NCBI RefSeq assembly: GCF_004402595.1
Contig: NZ_SOFY01000026.1
Coordinates: 1 to 32,461, forward strand
DNA length: 32,461 bases
Origin: Cryobacterium shii
GTDB lineage: Bacteria; Actinomycetota; Actinomycetes; Actinomycetales; Microbacteriaceae
Reading direction: 5' to 3'
Shown here: in pieces, positions 1 through 8,009 of the stretch
How the letters are laid out: each line of letters begins with the position of its first letter
How positions within the stretch are numbered: position 1 is the first letter of the stretch
The notes under the pieces: model-generated
What the model was told of the DNA's origin: nothing
The model's input: only the letters and a program-made list of their open reading frames with translations
The model's database searches: none
Translations under genes and position numbers: made by a program

Positions 1-65
1 ACCGCGCACCGGCACCGCGCACCGGCACCGCGCACCGGCACCGCGCACCGGCACCGCGCGCCGGC
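1..65. repeat. 13-bp tandem repeat at window edge
   Basis: Five consecutive copies of the 13-bp unit accgcgcaccggc, four exact and the last with one substitution, run from the first base to 65. The array may continue upstream of the window. It sits just before the methyltransferase gene. Whether it lies in an upstream coding region or between genes cannot be decided here. Confidence 0.85.
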
Positions 66-84
66 GCCCGCCCGGGCCCGCGCT

Positions 85-90
85 TAGACT
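85..90 (+). promoter_or_regulatory. candidate -10 box, leaderless type
   Basis: The hexamer TAGACT ends six bases before the ATG at 97. No Shine-Dalgarno sequence at proper spacing is seen. This geometry is what a leaderless transcript would need. No clear -35 box is visible because the upstream DNA is the GC-rich repeat. This is inference from spacing only. Confidence 0.4.
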
Positions 91-96
91 GAGCGG

Positions 97-894
97 ATGC
101 CCGTCATCGAGATCAGCGACCTCAGCGATCCGCGTCTCGTGGACTACGCCCACCTGACCGACGTCGCCCTCAAGAAGGCTCGGGGCACCGAACACGGACT
201 GTATATAGCCGAGTCGGCATTGGTTCTCGAGCGCGCGCTGCGGGCCGGGCATCGCCCCCGCTCGGTGCTCGCGCTCGGCAACACCGTCGACGAGGCCCGC
301 GCGCTCGTCGGCAACGACGTGCCCGTCTTCGTCGGCCCGGGGGAGCTGCTGGCCGAGCTGACCGGCTACGTGCTGCACCGCGGCGTGATCGCCGCCATGC
401 ACCGCCCGGCCCTGACCGAGCCGGACGCGCTGCTCGCCGGCGCGCGCCGCATCGTCATCCTCGAGAACGTCTCCGACCCCACCAACGTGGGCGCGATCTT
501 CCGCTCGGCCGGCGCGATCGGCGCGGACGCGATCCTGGTCACGCCCCGCTGCTCCGACCCGTTCTACCGCCGCGCCATCCGCGTCTCGATGGGCACCGTG
601 CTGCAGGTGCCGTGGACCCGCGTCGGCGACTGGCCCAGCACCCGCGCGCTGCTGACCCGGCACGGCTTCCACGTGGCCGCGCTCGCACTCAGCGCGGATG
701 CCGTCAGCCTGCGCGACTTCCCCGGCCACGAACACGACCGGCTGGCCCTGCTGCTCGGCGCGGAGGGTGAGGGCCTCACCCCGGACGCCCTGGCGGCCTC
801 CGACAGCGTGGTGCAGATCCCGATGAAGCACGGCATCGACTCCCTCAACGTGGCCGCGGCCAGCGCCGTCGCCATGTGGGCGCTGTCCGGCTGA
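97..894 (+). CDS. TrmH/SpoU-family RNA 2'-O-methyltransferase
   Basis: A 265-residue SPOUT-class methyltransferase that should transfer a methyl group from S-adenosylmethionine to a ribose 2'-OH in rRNA or tRNA. The N-terminal ~100 residues look like a SpoU substrate-binding domain. The C-terminal half carries the three trefoil-knot motifs: NVSDPTNVGAIFRSAG near residues 125-140, LLGAEGEGL near 222-230, and IPMKHGIDSLNVAAA near 240-255. The Arg in motif 1 (IFRSAG) and the Asn in motif 3 (SLNVA) are the usual functional residues. Length is normal for the RlmB/TsnR-like group. The exact RNA target cannot be read from sequence, so no symbol is given. The ATG at 97 was chosen because it opens the conserved N-terminus and has a -10-like box six bases upstream. 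Confidence 0.93.
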   Translation: MPVIEISDLSDPRLVDYAHLTDVALKKARGTEHGLYIAESALVLERALRAGHRPRSVLALGNTVDEARALVGNDVPVFVGPGELLAELTGYVLHRGVIAAMHRPALTEPDALLAGARRIVILENVSDPTNVGAIFRSAGAIGADAILVTPRCSDPFYRRAIRVSMGTVLQVPWTRVGDWPSTRALLTRHGFHVAALALSADAVSLRDFPGHEHDRLALLLGAEGEGLTPDALAASDSVVQIPMKHGIDSLNVAAASAVAMWALSG

Positions 895-921
895 CTCCGG
901 GCACCGATTCGCAGGAGTCAG
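891..921 (+). terminator. inverted repeat spanning the methyltransferase stop
   Basis: CTGACTCC (891-898) is repeated inverted as GGAGTCAG (914-921). The TGA stop at 892-894 lies inside the left arm. A second short GC hairpin follows at about 920-932. No T-run follows, so this is only a candidate hairpin terminator. Confidence 0.4.
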
Positions 922-934
922 GCGGTGGCCGCCG

Positions 935-1041
935 GGGGCTTACTCAGGAGATCCGCGGGATCGCGTTGCGCCGGCCCCCGGACCAGTGCGGCGGCAGGCA
1001 CAGAACGACGGATGCCGTGCCGGATTTCCTGAGTCAGCCCC
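935..1041. repeat. inverted-repeat element family 1, copy A
   Basis: A 107-bp intergenic element with near-identical ends. The left end reads ggggcttactcaggagatcc. The reverse complement of the right end reads ggggctgactcaggaaatcc. The interior carries the core gaccagtgcgg at 981-991. The same ends and core recur at 7492-7650 and 7915-8009. There is no open reading frame that looks real inside it, so it resembles a MITE or REP-like interspersed element. The rest of the 895-1125 gap shows nothing else convincing. Confidence 0.75.
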
Positions 1042-1113
1042 ACGCCGACCGCCGCGCCATGATCTCCGCCACACGCCCGCCCGCGCTTCAGCGTGGCGGC
1101 AGCGCGGGAAGCC

Positions 1114-1119
1114 TAGGCT
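1114..1119 (+). promoter_or_regulatory. candidate -10 box for the thiolase unit
   Basis: TAGGCT ends six bases before the ATG at 1126. The GAGG at 1120-1123 lies only two bases from the start, too close for a normal ribosome binding site. The arrangement therefore again fits leaderless transcription. No -35 box is obvious. Confidence 0.4.
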
Positions 1120-1125
1120 GAGGTT

Positions 1126-2331
1126 ATGAGCAACGAGGCTGTCATTGTCGATGTCGTGCGCACCGCGTCAGGTCGAGGCAAGCCGGGGGGCGCCCTGTCG
1201 GGCGTGCATCCGGCCGACCTGCTGGCGGGTGTGCTGAGCGAACTGGTCAGCCGCAACGGCCTCGATCCGGCCCTCGTCGACGACGTGATCGGCGGCTGCG
1301 TCAGCCAGGTCGGCGAGCAGGGCTACAACGTGACCCGCACCGCCCTGCTCAGCGCCGGCTTCCCCGACTCGGTTCCGGGCACCACCATCGACCGGCAGTG
1401 CGGCTCCAGCCAGCAGGCCGTCACCTTCGCCGCCCAGGGCGTGATGGCCGGCGCCTACGACGTGGTCATCGCCTGCGGCGTCGAGTCGATGAGTCGTGTG
1501 CCGCTGGGCAGCTCGCTCGGACGCGGGTCCGGCGGGACACCCGGCCAGGACCCGCACGGCACCCTGATGCACGAGCGCTACCCGCAGGGCCTGGTCAACC
1601 AGGGCGTCTCGGCCGAGCTGATCAACCAGCAGTGGCGCCTGGGCCGCGGCGAGCTGGACGCCTTCGCGGCCCGCTCCCACCGCCTCGCCGCGGCCGCCGC
1701 CGAGCGCGGCGATTTCGACGGCGAGCTGCGGCCGGTGACCCTGCCGGGCGGGCGGGTCGTCACCGACGACGAGACCATCCGCCCCGGCACCACGCTCGCC
1801 TCCCTGGCCACGCTGCCGCCGGCATTCCGAACGGATGCCCTCGCCGCCCGCTTCCCGAAACTCGACTGGCACATCACCGCCGGCAACTCGTCCCCGCTCA
1901 CCGACGGGGCCTCCGCTGCCCTGATCATGAGCGCCAAGCGGGCCGATGAGCTCGGCCTCAACCCGCGCGCCCGGTTCCACAGCTTCGCGGTGACCGGAAG
2001 CGACCCGCTCCTGATGCTCACCGGCGTGATCCCGGCGACCCGGCGCATCCTCGAACGCTCCGGCCTGAGCATCGACGACCTCGACGCGTATGAGGTGAAC
2101 GAGGCTTTCGCCAGCGTTCCGCTGGCCTGGCTGCGGGAGTTCGACGCCGACCCAGCCCTCCTCAACCCCCGCGGCGGCGCCATCGCCCTCGGCCACGCGC
2201 TCGGCTCCTCCGGCACCCGGCTGCTCGGCACCCTGCTCAACCACCTCGAGCTGACCGGCGGCCGCTGGGGCCTGCAGACCATGTGCGAGGGCGGCGGCAT
2301 GGCCAACGCGACGATCATCGAGAGGCTCTGA
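1126..2331 (+). CDS. thiolase family protein (acetyl-CoA acyltransferase)
   Basis: A 401-residue thiolase. It should catalyse thiolytic cleavage of 3-ketoacyl-CoA in beta-oxidation, or the reverse acetyl-CoA condensation. The catalytic set is visible: nucleophile Cys92 in DRQCGSSQQ, the NEAF loop near residues 325-328, His357 in GHALGSSG, and Cys387 in the C-terminal [10 protein letters not shown] motif. The N-terminal [11 protein letters not shown] stretch is typical. The next gene, a short-chain dehydrogenase, begins two bases after the stop, so the two form one unit. This suggests a 3-hydroxyacyl-CoA dehydrogenase plus thiolase pair for fatty-acid or branched-chain degradation. Chain-length preference cannot be read, so I do not choose between FadA- and AtoB-type names. 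Confidence 0.94.
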   Translation: MSNEAVIVDVVRTASGRGKPGGALSGVHPADLLAGVLSELVSRNGLDPALVDDVIGGCVSQVGEQGYNVTRTALLSAGFPDSVPGTTIDRQCGSSQQAVTFAAQGVMAGAYDVVIACGVESMSRVPLGSSLGRGSGGTPGQDPHGTLMHERYPQGLVNQGVSAELINQQWRLGRGELDAFAARSHRLAAAAAERGDFDGELRPVTLPGGRVVTDDETIRPGTTLASLATLPPAFRTDALAARFPKLDWHITAGNSSPLTDGASAALIMSAKRADELGLNPRARFHSFAVTGSDPLLMLTGVIPATRRILERSGLSIDDLDAYEVNEAFASVPLAWLREFDADPALLNPRGGAIALGHALGSSGTRLLGTLLNHLELTGGRWGLQTMCEGGGMANATIIERL

Positions 2332-2332
2332 G

Positions 2333-3193
2333 ATGCGCATCGACGGATGCTCCGCCCTCGTCACCGGCGCCGCGTCCGGCCTCGGGCTGGCCACCGCCAC
2401 CGCCCTGGCCCGCGCGGGCGCTGCAGTCGTGCTGCTCGACCTGCCGGGAGCCGCGGGGGAGGAGGCCGCGGCGGCGCTCGGCGGCCAGGCCCGCTTCGTG
2501 CCCGGGGACGTCACCCGGGAAGAGGACGTGCAGGCCGCGGTCGACGCGGCCGTCGAACTCGGTCCGCTCCGCATCGTGGTCAACTGCGCCGGGATCGCGC
2601 CGGGCGGCCGCACGGTCGGGCGCGACGGCCCGCTGCCGCTCGCGGACTTCGACCGGGTCATCCGGATCAACCTGGTCGGCACGTTCAACGTGATCCGCCT
2701 GGCCGCCGCGGCCATGCAGCAGACGGAGCCGATCGGCGGCAGCGCGGCTCCAGCAGAAAAAGCAGTCGCAGCAGGCGCATCAGACGCGGCAGGCGCAGGA
2801 GACGACGCAGGCGCAGCCCCCGGCGACACGGGCACCGCGGAGCGCGGCGTGATAGTCAACACCGCATCCGTCGCCGCGTTCGACGGGCAGATCGGGCAGG
2901 CCGCGTATTCGGCTTCGAAGGGCGGCGTCGCCGCAATGACGCTGCCGCTGGCCCGCGAATTCGCCCGGTCGCTGATCCGGGTGGTGGCCATCGCCCCCGG
3001 CATCTTCGACACGCCCATGCTGCGCGGCATGGCCGAGAACGTGCGGGAATCCCTCGCCGCATCCGTGCCGCACCCGGCACGCCTCGGCGACCCCGTCGAC
3101 TTCGCCGCGCTCGTTCGGCACATCGTCGAGAACCCGATGCTCAACGGCGACACCATCCGCCTCGACGGCGCCATCCGGATGCCGCCCCGCTGA
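2333..3193 (+). CDS. SDR family oxidoreductase with Ala-rich insert
   Basis: A 286-residue classical short-chain dehydrogenase/reductase, most like the 3-hydroxyacyl-CoA dehydrogenase type 2 group. The Rossmann motif TGAASGLG is at residues 11-18, the NCAG motif follows strand 4, catalytic Ser179 lies in NTASV, and Tyr192 and Lys196 form YSASK. Classical members are about 255 residues; the excess is explained by an insert at about residues 131-169 made almost only of Ala, Gly, Asp and Glu. The insert lies between helix 4 and strand 5, before the catalytic serine. Its DNA (about 2723-2842) uses GCA codons heavily, unlike the GCC/GCG-rich flanks. It follows the thiolase by one base, so it is probably co-transcribed and supplies the thiolase substrate. 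Function by context is inference. Confidence 0.9.
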   Translation: MRIDGCSALVTGAASGLGLATATALARAGAAVVLLDLPGAAGEEAAAALGGQARFVPGDVTREEDVQAAVDAAVELGPLRIVVNCAGIAPGGRTVGRDGPLPLADFDRVIRINLVGTFNVIRLAAAAMQQTEPIGGSAAPAEKAVAAGASDAAGAGDDAGAAPGDTGTAERGVIVNTASVAAFDGQIGQAAYSASKGGVAAMTLPLAREFARSLIRVVAIAPGIFDTPMLRGMAENVRESLAASVPHPARLGDPVDFAALVRHIVENPMLNGDTIRLDGAIRMPPR

Positions 3194-3266
3194 TCCCGCT
3201 GACCCCGCTGATCCCGCTGACCCCGCTGATCCCGCGGATCCCGCGGATCCCGCTGATCCCGCTGAA
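3186..3266. repeat. 9-bp tandem array carrying serial stop codons
   Basis: Nine copies of a 9-bp unit, consensus cccgctgat with t/c variation at the last base, start inside the 3' end of the dehydrogenase gene. The gene's own TGA (3191-3193) is in the first unit. Because the unit is a multiple of three, the same frame meets TGA again at 3200, 3209, 3218, 3227, 3254 and 3263. Units six and seven read GGA instead. Confidence 0.9.
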
Positions 3267-3359
3267 CCAAGAGCCGGGACCGACTGCCCAGTGCCGGCCC
3301 CGGCCCCGCGCCTCCGCCGACCCTGTGCGTCCCCTCGGAGACCTCACCGACGTGCTTTT

Positions 3360-3378
3360 TTAGGGTAGGCTTACCTAA
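3360..3378 (+). promoter_or_regulatory. DtxR/IdeR-type iron box
   Basis: The 19-mer TTAGGGTAGGCTTACCTAA matches the known DtxR/IdeR operator consensus (TTAGGTTAGGCTAACCTAA) at 17 of 19 positions and is close to palindromic. It lies 54-72 bases before the start of the iron-binding lipoprotein gene and contains TAGGCT at 3366-3371, a plausible -10 box. An iron-loaded repressor bound here would occlude the promoter. The repressor gene itself is not in the window. Confidence 0.88.
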
Positions 3379-3431
3379 AGACAAGCGGGTGAGGCCCGCC
3401 GACAGCGCCGACAGTGGGGACACGCAACATC

Positions 3432-4490
3432 ATGCTTTTGACACGCAACTGGGCCATGATCGCCGCGCTGGGAACAGCCACCCTGCTCGGAGCGACCGCG
3501 TGCGCGTCGCCCGACGCGGCATCCGGACCGGAATCCAGCGACACCGCCTCCGCCACCCCATCGGGATCCATCACCGTGTACAACGCGCAGCACGAGGAAC
3601 TGACCCAGGCCTGGGCGGACGAGTTCACCCAGGAGACCGGCGTCACCGTCGTCCTCCGCAACGGCGACGACTCCGAACTGGGCAACCAGCTCGTGCAGGA
3701 GGGGTCGGCCTCGAAGGCCGACGTCTTCCTGACCGAGAATTCGCCGGCGATCAGCCTGGTCGACAACGCCGACCTGCTGGCCCCGGTCGACGCCGACACG
3801 CTCGCCCAGGTGCCCGAGCAGTTCCAGCCGTCCACCGGCACCTGGACCGGAATCGCCGCCCGCTCCACGGTCTTCGCGTACAACCCGAGCCTGCTCGGCG
3901 ACGCTGAGCTGCCGGCCTCCCTGCTCGACCTCGCCGACCCGGCGTGGAAGGGCCGCTGGGCCGCCTCGCCCTCCGGCGCCGACTTCCAGGCGATTGTCAG
4001 CGCGCTGCTGGAGCTCAAGGGTGAGAAGGCCACGAGCGCCTGGCTCGCCGCGATGAAAGACAACGCGGTCGTCTACAAAGGCAACAGCACGGTGATGAAG
4101 GCCGTCAACGCGGGCGAGATCCCCGGCGGCGTCATCTACCACTACTACTGGTTCGGCGACCAGGCCGGAACCGGCGAGAACAGCTCGACCACGAAGATGC
4201 ACTACTTCAAGAACCAGGATCCGGGCGCGTTCGTCAGCGTGTCCGGCGGCGGGGTGCTCAAGACGAGCGCGAACCCCGTCGCCGCGCAGGCGTTCCTCGC
4301 CTTCGTCACCGGCAAGTCCGGCCAGGAGATCCTCAAGACCGGCACCTCGTTCGAGTACCCGGTCTCCGCCGGCGTCGACGCGAACCCGGCACTGATGCCG
4401 CTCAGCGAACTCGAGGCCCCGGCCATCGACCCGTCCCACCTGAACAGCACCAAGGTCACCGAGCTGATGACCCAGGCCGGATTCCTCTAG
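3432..4490 (+). CDS. iron(III) ABC transporter substrate-binding lipoprotein
   Basis: A 352-residue FbpA/FutA-type periplasmic-fold binding protein that should capture ferric iron outside the membrane for the permease and ATPase encoded next. It has an N-terminal hydrophobic signal ending in LLGATAC, with Cys24 as the likely lipidated residue, although Ala at -3 is a weak lipobox. The mature domain opens with GSITVYNAQHEELT. It contains the YHYYWF motif near residues 233-238, matching the paired tyrosines that bind iron in the family. The ATG at 3432 is preferred because GGGGA lies 12 bases upstream. The in-frame GTG at 3414 would add six residues and lacks a ribosome binding site. The iron box at 3360-3378 supports the iron assignment. 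The permease gene follows after seven bases. Confidence 0.92.
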   Translation: MLLTRNWAMIAALGTATLLGATACASPDAASGPESSDTASATPSGSITVYNAQHEELTQAWADEFTQETGVTVVLRNGDDSELGNQLVQEGSASKADVFLTENSPAISLVDNADLLAPVDADTLAQVPEQFQPSTGTWTGIAARSTVFAYNPSLLGDAELPASLLDLADPAWKGRWAASPSGADFQAIVSALLELKGEKATSAWLAAMKDNAVVYKGNSTVMKAVNAGEIPGGVIYHYYWFGDQAGTGENSSTTKMHYFKNQDPGAFVSVSGGGVLKTSANPVAAQAFLAFVTGKSGQEILKTGTSFEYPVSAGVDANPALMPLSELEAPAIDPSHLNSTKVTELMTQAGFL

Positions 4491-4497
4491 GCTGAAA

Positions 4498-6147
4498 GTG
4501 GTGATACCCGCAGCTCCTCCGACCGTGAACACGGCGCCCGACAGCCAGGGCCCCGCCTCCGAGAGTGCCGTCGGCACGACCGAAAGCAGGGCCGGTTCGG
4601 CGCGCACGGATGCCCCGGCTCGGGTCCCCAAACGGCCCTCACCATTCATCGTGGCTGCCGCCGGCACCGTGTCCCTGCTGGGGCTGCTGCCGCTTGGGTA
4701 TGTGATCGTCACCGGCATACTGACCGGCTGGCCGGCGCTCTCGGCGCTGATCTTCCGGCCGCGGGTCGGCGAGCTGCTCGTCAACACCATCGGACTCGTC
4801 TTGATCACGGTGCCGCTCTGCGTGGCCATCGGCGTGGGCGCCGCGTGGCTCGTCGGGCGCACCTCGCTGCCCGGAGCGAAGGTGTTCGCGGTGCTCCTGG
4901 CCGCCCCGCTCGCGGTTCCCGCCTTCGTGAACAGCTACGGCTGGGTGAGCGCCGTCCCCTCACTGCACGGGCTCTGGTCGGGCGTGCTGATCGCGACGCT
5001 GTCCTACTTCCCGCTGGTGTACCTGCCCTGCGCCGCCGCGCTCCGGCGCCTCGACCCGACCGTCGAGGAGGCCGCCGGGTCGCTCGGCAGCGGAGCCTGG
5101 GCCGTCTTCTTCCGGGTCATCCTGCCCCAGCTGCGGCTGCCGATCCTCGGCGGCGCGCTCCTGGTCGGGCTGCACCTGCTCTCCGAGTACGGTGCGTTCG
5201 CGATGATCCGGTTCGACACGTTCACCACCGCCATCGTCGAGCAGTACCGGTCCACGTTCAACGGCCCAGCGGCGAACGCGCTGGCCGGCGTGCTCGTGCT
5301 GCTCTGCCTGGTGCTTTTGATCGGGGAGTCCGGCGCCCGCGGCCGTTCCCGGTACGCCCGGATCGGCTCCGGCGTGGCCCGGGTCACCCCGCGGCGCTCC
5401 CTCGGCGCGTTCACCCCGGTCGGCTACCTGTTCCTCGGCGGCCTGTTCGTGCTGGCGATCGGCGTGCCGTTCTCGAGCGTCATCCGTTGGCTGGTGCAGG
5501 GCGGCACGGATGTCTGGGCCGACGCGGTCGTCGGCCAGGCGCTCCTGCAGACCGTCGGCTACGGCCTCGCCGGGGCGGCGGTCACCTGCCTGCTCGCATT
5601 CCCGATCGCGTTCCTCGCGGTGCGTTACCCGAGCCGGTTGTCCCGCGGCCTCGAATCGGTCAACTACCTCACGAGCTCGCTGCCCGGGATCGTGACGGCC
5701 CTCGCGCTCGTCACCGTCAGCATCCGTTTCGTGCAGCCGCTCTACCAGACCACGATCCTGGTGATCGTGACCTACCTGATGATGTTCCTGCCGCGCGCCC
5801 TGGTCAACCTGCGGGCCGGCCTCGCCCAGGTGCCGGTCGGGCTGGAAGAGGCCGCCCGCTCGCTGGGCAAGCATCCCGTCGCCGCGTTCCTGAGCGTCAC
5901 CGCACGGTTCTTCGTGCCGTCGGCCCTCGCCGCCGGCGCCCTGGTCTTCCTCGGTATCGTGACCGAGCTGACCGCGACCCTGCTGCTGGCCCCGAACGGA
6001 ACCCGCACCCTCGCGATCCAATTCTGGTCGAAGGTGAACGACATCAACTACGTCGGGGCGGCGCCGTACGCCCTGCTGATGATCGTGCTCAGCCTGCCGG
6101 TCACCTATCTCCTGTTCGCCCGCTCCCGACTGACGAGCGTCTCGTGA
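4498..6147 (+). CDS. iron(III) ABC transporter permease, fused two-domain
   Basis: A 549-residue inner-membrane permease with about twelve hydrophobic segments in two halves, as in FbpB/SfuB proteins. Each half carries the cytoplasmic EAA loop that contacts the ATPase: EEAAGSLGSGAWAVF near residue 196 and EEAARSLGKHPVAAF near residue 450. The first ~45 residues are polar, rich in Pro, Ser and Thr, and probably cytoplasmic. It starts with GTG at 4498, seven bases after the binding-protein stop; a second GTG at 4501 is equally possible. TAGGCT at 4488-4493 overlaps the upstream stop and could be an internal -10 box, though this may be chance. Its TGA overlaps the GTG of the ATPase gene, implying translational coupling. 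Confidence 0.93.
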   Translation: MVIPAAPPTVNTAPDSQGPASESAVGTTESRAGSARTDAPARVPKRPSPFIVAAAGTVSLLGLLPLGYVIVTGILTGWPALSALIFRPRVGELLVNTIGLVLITVPLCVAIGVGAAWLVGRTSLPGAKVFAVLLAAPLAVPAFVNSYGWVSAVPSLHGLWSGVLIATLSYFPLVYLPCAAALRRLDPTVEEAAGSLGSGAWAVFFRVILPQLRLPILGGALLVGLHLLSEYGAFAMIRFDTFTTAIVEQYRSTFNGPAANALAGVLVLLCLVLLIGESGARGRSRYARIGSGVARVTPRRSLGAFTPVGYLFLGGLFVLAIGVPFSSVIRWLVQGGTDVWADAVVGQALLQTVGYGLAGAAVTCLLAFPIAFLAVRYPSRLSRGLESVNYLTSSLPGIVTALALVTVSIRFVQPLYQTTILVIVTYLMMFLPRALVNLRAGLAQVPVGLEEAARSLGKHPVAAFLSVTARFFVPSALAAGALVFLGIVTELTATLLLAPNGTRTLAIQFWSKVNDINYVGAAPYALLMIVLSLPVTYLLFARSRLTSVS

Positions 6148-7442
6148 CCGAGTTCGAGCGCCCCGCCGCCGGTACCGCCGAAACCGAGAGTCCGACCATC
6201 GAACGCGCAACCAGTGATCTCGAAAGCCCCGCCAGTGAACGCCCCGCCATTGAACTGAGCGGCGTGAACAAGAGCTTCGGCAGCACGCGCATCCTCGAGG
6301 ACATCGCCCTCTCGGTGCCGGGAGGCAGCCGCACCGTCGTCGTCGGCTCGTCCGGCTCGGGTAAGACCACCCTGCTCCGCCTGATCAGTGGGTTCGAACT
6401 GCCCGACTCCGGCACGATCACCGTGCTCGGGCGCACGGTCGCCGCACCCGGCGTGGCCGTGGCGGCGCACCGGCGCGGCATCGGCTTCGTGGCGCAGGAC
6501 GGGGCGCTGTTCCCGCACCTCACCGTGGGCCAGAACATCGCGTTCGGCCTCGGCCCCGCCCTCCGCAGCGGCACCCGCCGGCAGCGCGCGCGGGCGGTCG
6601 ACGAGCTGCTCGAGATGGTGTCGCTGAACCCGAGCTTCGCCGCGCGCCGCCCCGACGAGCTCTCCGGCGGCCAGCAGCAGCGCATCGCCCTGGCCCGGGC
6701 CCTGGCCCGCCGGCCGCGGGTGATGCTGCTCGACGAACCCTTCTCCTCCCTCGACGCCGGGCTGCGGGCGGCCACCCGCGACATCGTCGCCGCCACGCTC
6801 GAACGCGCGGGCATCACCACCGTGCTCGTCACTCATGACCAGGCCGAGGCCATGAGCTTCGCCCACCAGCTCGCGGTGCTCCGCGACGGCCACCTCGGCC
6901 AGGTCGGCCCGCCGCGCGAGGTCTACTGGCGCCCCGTCGACCTGTTCACGGCCCGGTTCCTCGGCGACGCCGTGGTGCTGCCGGCCACGATCGACGACGG
7001 CTTCGCGTCGTGCGCGCTGGGCCGGGTCGCCGTGGCTCCCACCGCCCTGCGCGGCGACGCCTGCATCATGCTCCGCCCCGAGCAGATCATCGTCGAACAC
7101 TGCGAGACGACGGATGCCCCGGGCGCCCCGACCTGCACCGGCCGGGTCGAGGCCGTCGACTTCTACGGGGCCGAAGTGCAGCTCGCCGTGCGCTTGTTCT
7201 CCGGTGGTTCCGCGTTGACAGGGCCTAACTCGTCGGGGTCTGACTCGATCGGGTCGCTGTCGGCCGGTTCCCTTTCGGCCGGTTCCCTGTCGGCCGGTTC
7301 CGCTTCGACCGGATCCCTTCACGCTCCCGGCGGCACCGTCATCCACGTGCGCCAGCACGGCACCACCGGCACCGTGGTCGGCAGCAGCGTCAACCTCACC
7401 GCCCGCGGCACGGCCACGGCTTTCGCCGCGCCCCACGCCTGA
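6144..7442 (+). CDS. iron(III) ABC transporter ATP-binding protein
   Basis: A 432-residue ABC ATPase of the FbpC/PotA type that should power the adjacent permease. Motifs in order are Walker A GSSGSGKTT (68-76), the Q-loop in GFVAQDG, signature LSGGQQQR, Walker B VMLLDEPFSSLD and the H-loop in VTHDQAEA. A C-terminal TOBE-like region follows. Start is GTG at 6144, sharing GTGA with the permease stop; the frame is open far upstream but that part is a shadow of the permease gene. Two oddities are seen. About 38 polar residues precede the ABC domain. A Ser-Ala-Gly-Leu repeat interrupts the TOBE region at about residues 352-395, encoded by a 15-bp tandem repeat. Members usually have about 350 residues, so both additions explain the length. 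Confidence 0.92.
   Translation: MTEFERPAAGTAETESPTIERATSDLESPASERPAIELSGVNKSFGSTRILEDIALSVPGGSRTVVVGSSGSGKTTLLRLISGFELPDSGTITVLGRTVAAPGVAVAAHRRGIGFVAQDGALFPHLTVGQNIAFGLGPALRSGTRRQRARAVDELLEMVSLNPSFAARRPDELSGGQQQRIALARALARRPRVMLLDEPFSSLDAGLRAATRDIVAATLERAGITTVLVTHDQAEAMSFAHQLAVLRDGHLGQVGPPREVYWRPVDLFTARFLGDAVVLPATIDDGFASCALGRVAVAPTALRGDACIMLRPEQIIVEHCETTDAPGAPTCTGRVEAVDFYGAEVQLAVRLFSGGSALTGPNSSGSDSIGSLSAGSLSAGSLSAGSASTGSLHAPGGTVIHVRQHGTTGTVVGSSVNLTARGTATAFAAPHA
7246..7320 (+). repeat. 15-bp coding tandem repeat in the ATPase gene
   Basis: Four clear copies of a 15-bp unit, consensus cggccggttccctkt, at 7261-7320, with a degenerate earlier copy at 7246-7260. They encode the pentapeptide repeat SAGSL. 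Because the unit is a multiple of three, copy number can change without a frameshift. The array lies in the TOBE region, away from the nucleotide-binding motifs. Confidence 0.85.
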
Positions 7443-7491
7443 CCCGCCGCTGCCCGCCCGCACAGGAACGCCCCGCACCGCCGACCTGCCC

Positions 7492-7585
7492 GGGGCCAAC
7501 TCAGGAAAACCCCTGCGCCCGCCCCGCTGCCGCCGCAGACCAGTGCGGATCGCCCCGCAAGATCGCCCGGATCTCCTGAGTTAGC
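7492..7585. repeat. inverted-repeat element family 1, copy B
   Basis: The left end ggccaactcaggaaaacccc and the right end ggatctcctgagttagcc (7569-7586) form the inverted repeat. The core cagaccagtgcggatcgc lies at 7536-7553. The left 60 bp is almost identical to copy C, 423 bp away, and both share the right-flank pattern gcc-cag-aggt-agcc after the terminal repeat. That similarity suggests local duplication or repeated insertion. Confidence 0.75.
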
Positions 7586-7601
7586 CGCAGAAGGTCAGCC
7601 A

Positions 7602-7650
7602 CAGACCAGTGCGAATGCTCCGCCAGAGCGACTGGATCTCCTGAGCCAGC
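7602..7650. repeat. family 1 element, tandem half-copy
   Basis: Immediately after copy B the right half recurs: cagaccagtgcgaatgctcc at 7602-7621, then ggatctcctgagccagcc at 7634-7651. There is no matching left end, so this is a right-half duplication. Confidence 0.65.
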
Positions 7651-7739
7651 CAGCTGGCCGATGGCGCGCCGGTCGCTATCCGACTCGGCCCGCTGCTGCA
7701 GCCCTGCAGAGTAGCGGGCCCCGCGCACGTTGAGTCGGA

Positions 7740-7794
7740 GATTTTCACAACCCGCCGCATTCCAAGGCGCCGCCAGCGGCGTTTCGCGAAAATC
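7740..7794. repeat. imperfect stem-loop
   Basis: gattttcacaacccgccg (7740-7757) and the reverse complement of 7777-7794, gattttcgcgaaacgccg, agree at 14 of 18 positions. The 19-base loop contains ggcgcc. The ends differ from family 1, so it may be a third element type or a simple hairpin. Confidence 0.5.
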
Positions 7795-7914
7795 ACCGCG
7801 GTTAGGACCCGGTCGAGGTCGGCGTGGGCGTGAGGGGCGGCGGGGCGCGAGGGATGCTGCGGGTGGGCTCGGCGCACGTGGCCCGGCAGGGCCGGGGACG
7901 GGGCGGGACGGGAC

Positions 7915-8009
7915 GGGGCTAACTCAGGAAAACCCCTGCGCCCGCCCTGCTGCGGCCACAGACCAGTGCGGATCGCGCTGCCACTTTGCCAGGATCTCCT
8001 GAGTTCGCC
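7915..8009. repeat. inverted-repeat element family 1, copy C
   Basis: The left end ggggctaactcaggaaaacc (7915-7934) and the right end ggatctcctgagttcgcc (7992-8009) are inverted repeats. The core cagaccagtgcggatcgc is at 7960-7977. It shares the exact ggggct terminus with copy A and the aaaacccctgcgcccgcc interior with copy B, and so links all copies into one family. Confidence 0.75.

Noticed and set aside
876..1121. 81-residue frame between the methyltransferase and thiolase genes
   Set aside because: It runs through the family 1 repeat element and has no ribosome binding site or recognisable sequence.
3186..3266. 9-bp array considered as a CRISPR or protein-binding iteron array
   Set aside because: Units are contiguous without spacers, which excludes CRISPR, and nothing nearby suggests a replication origin.
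1168..3423. 751-residue open frame on the minus strand
   Set aside because: It lies antisense to the thiolase and dehydrogenase genes, has no family-like motif and reflects codon bias in GC-rich DNA.
4845..6143. Upstream extension of the iron ATPase frame
   Set aside because: This part is the permease gene read out of frame. The GTG at 6144 with the GTGA overlap is the natural start.
7246..7320. 15-bp repeats considered as a frameshift or assembly error
   Set aside because: The frame stays open through the array and the TOBE-like sequence resumes after it, so it is a genuine in-frame repeat.
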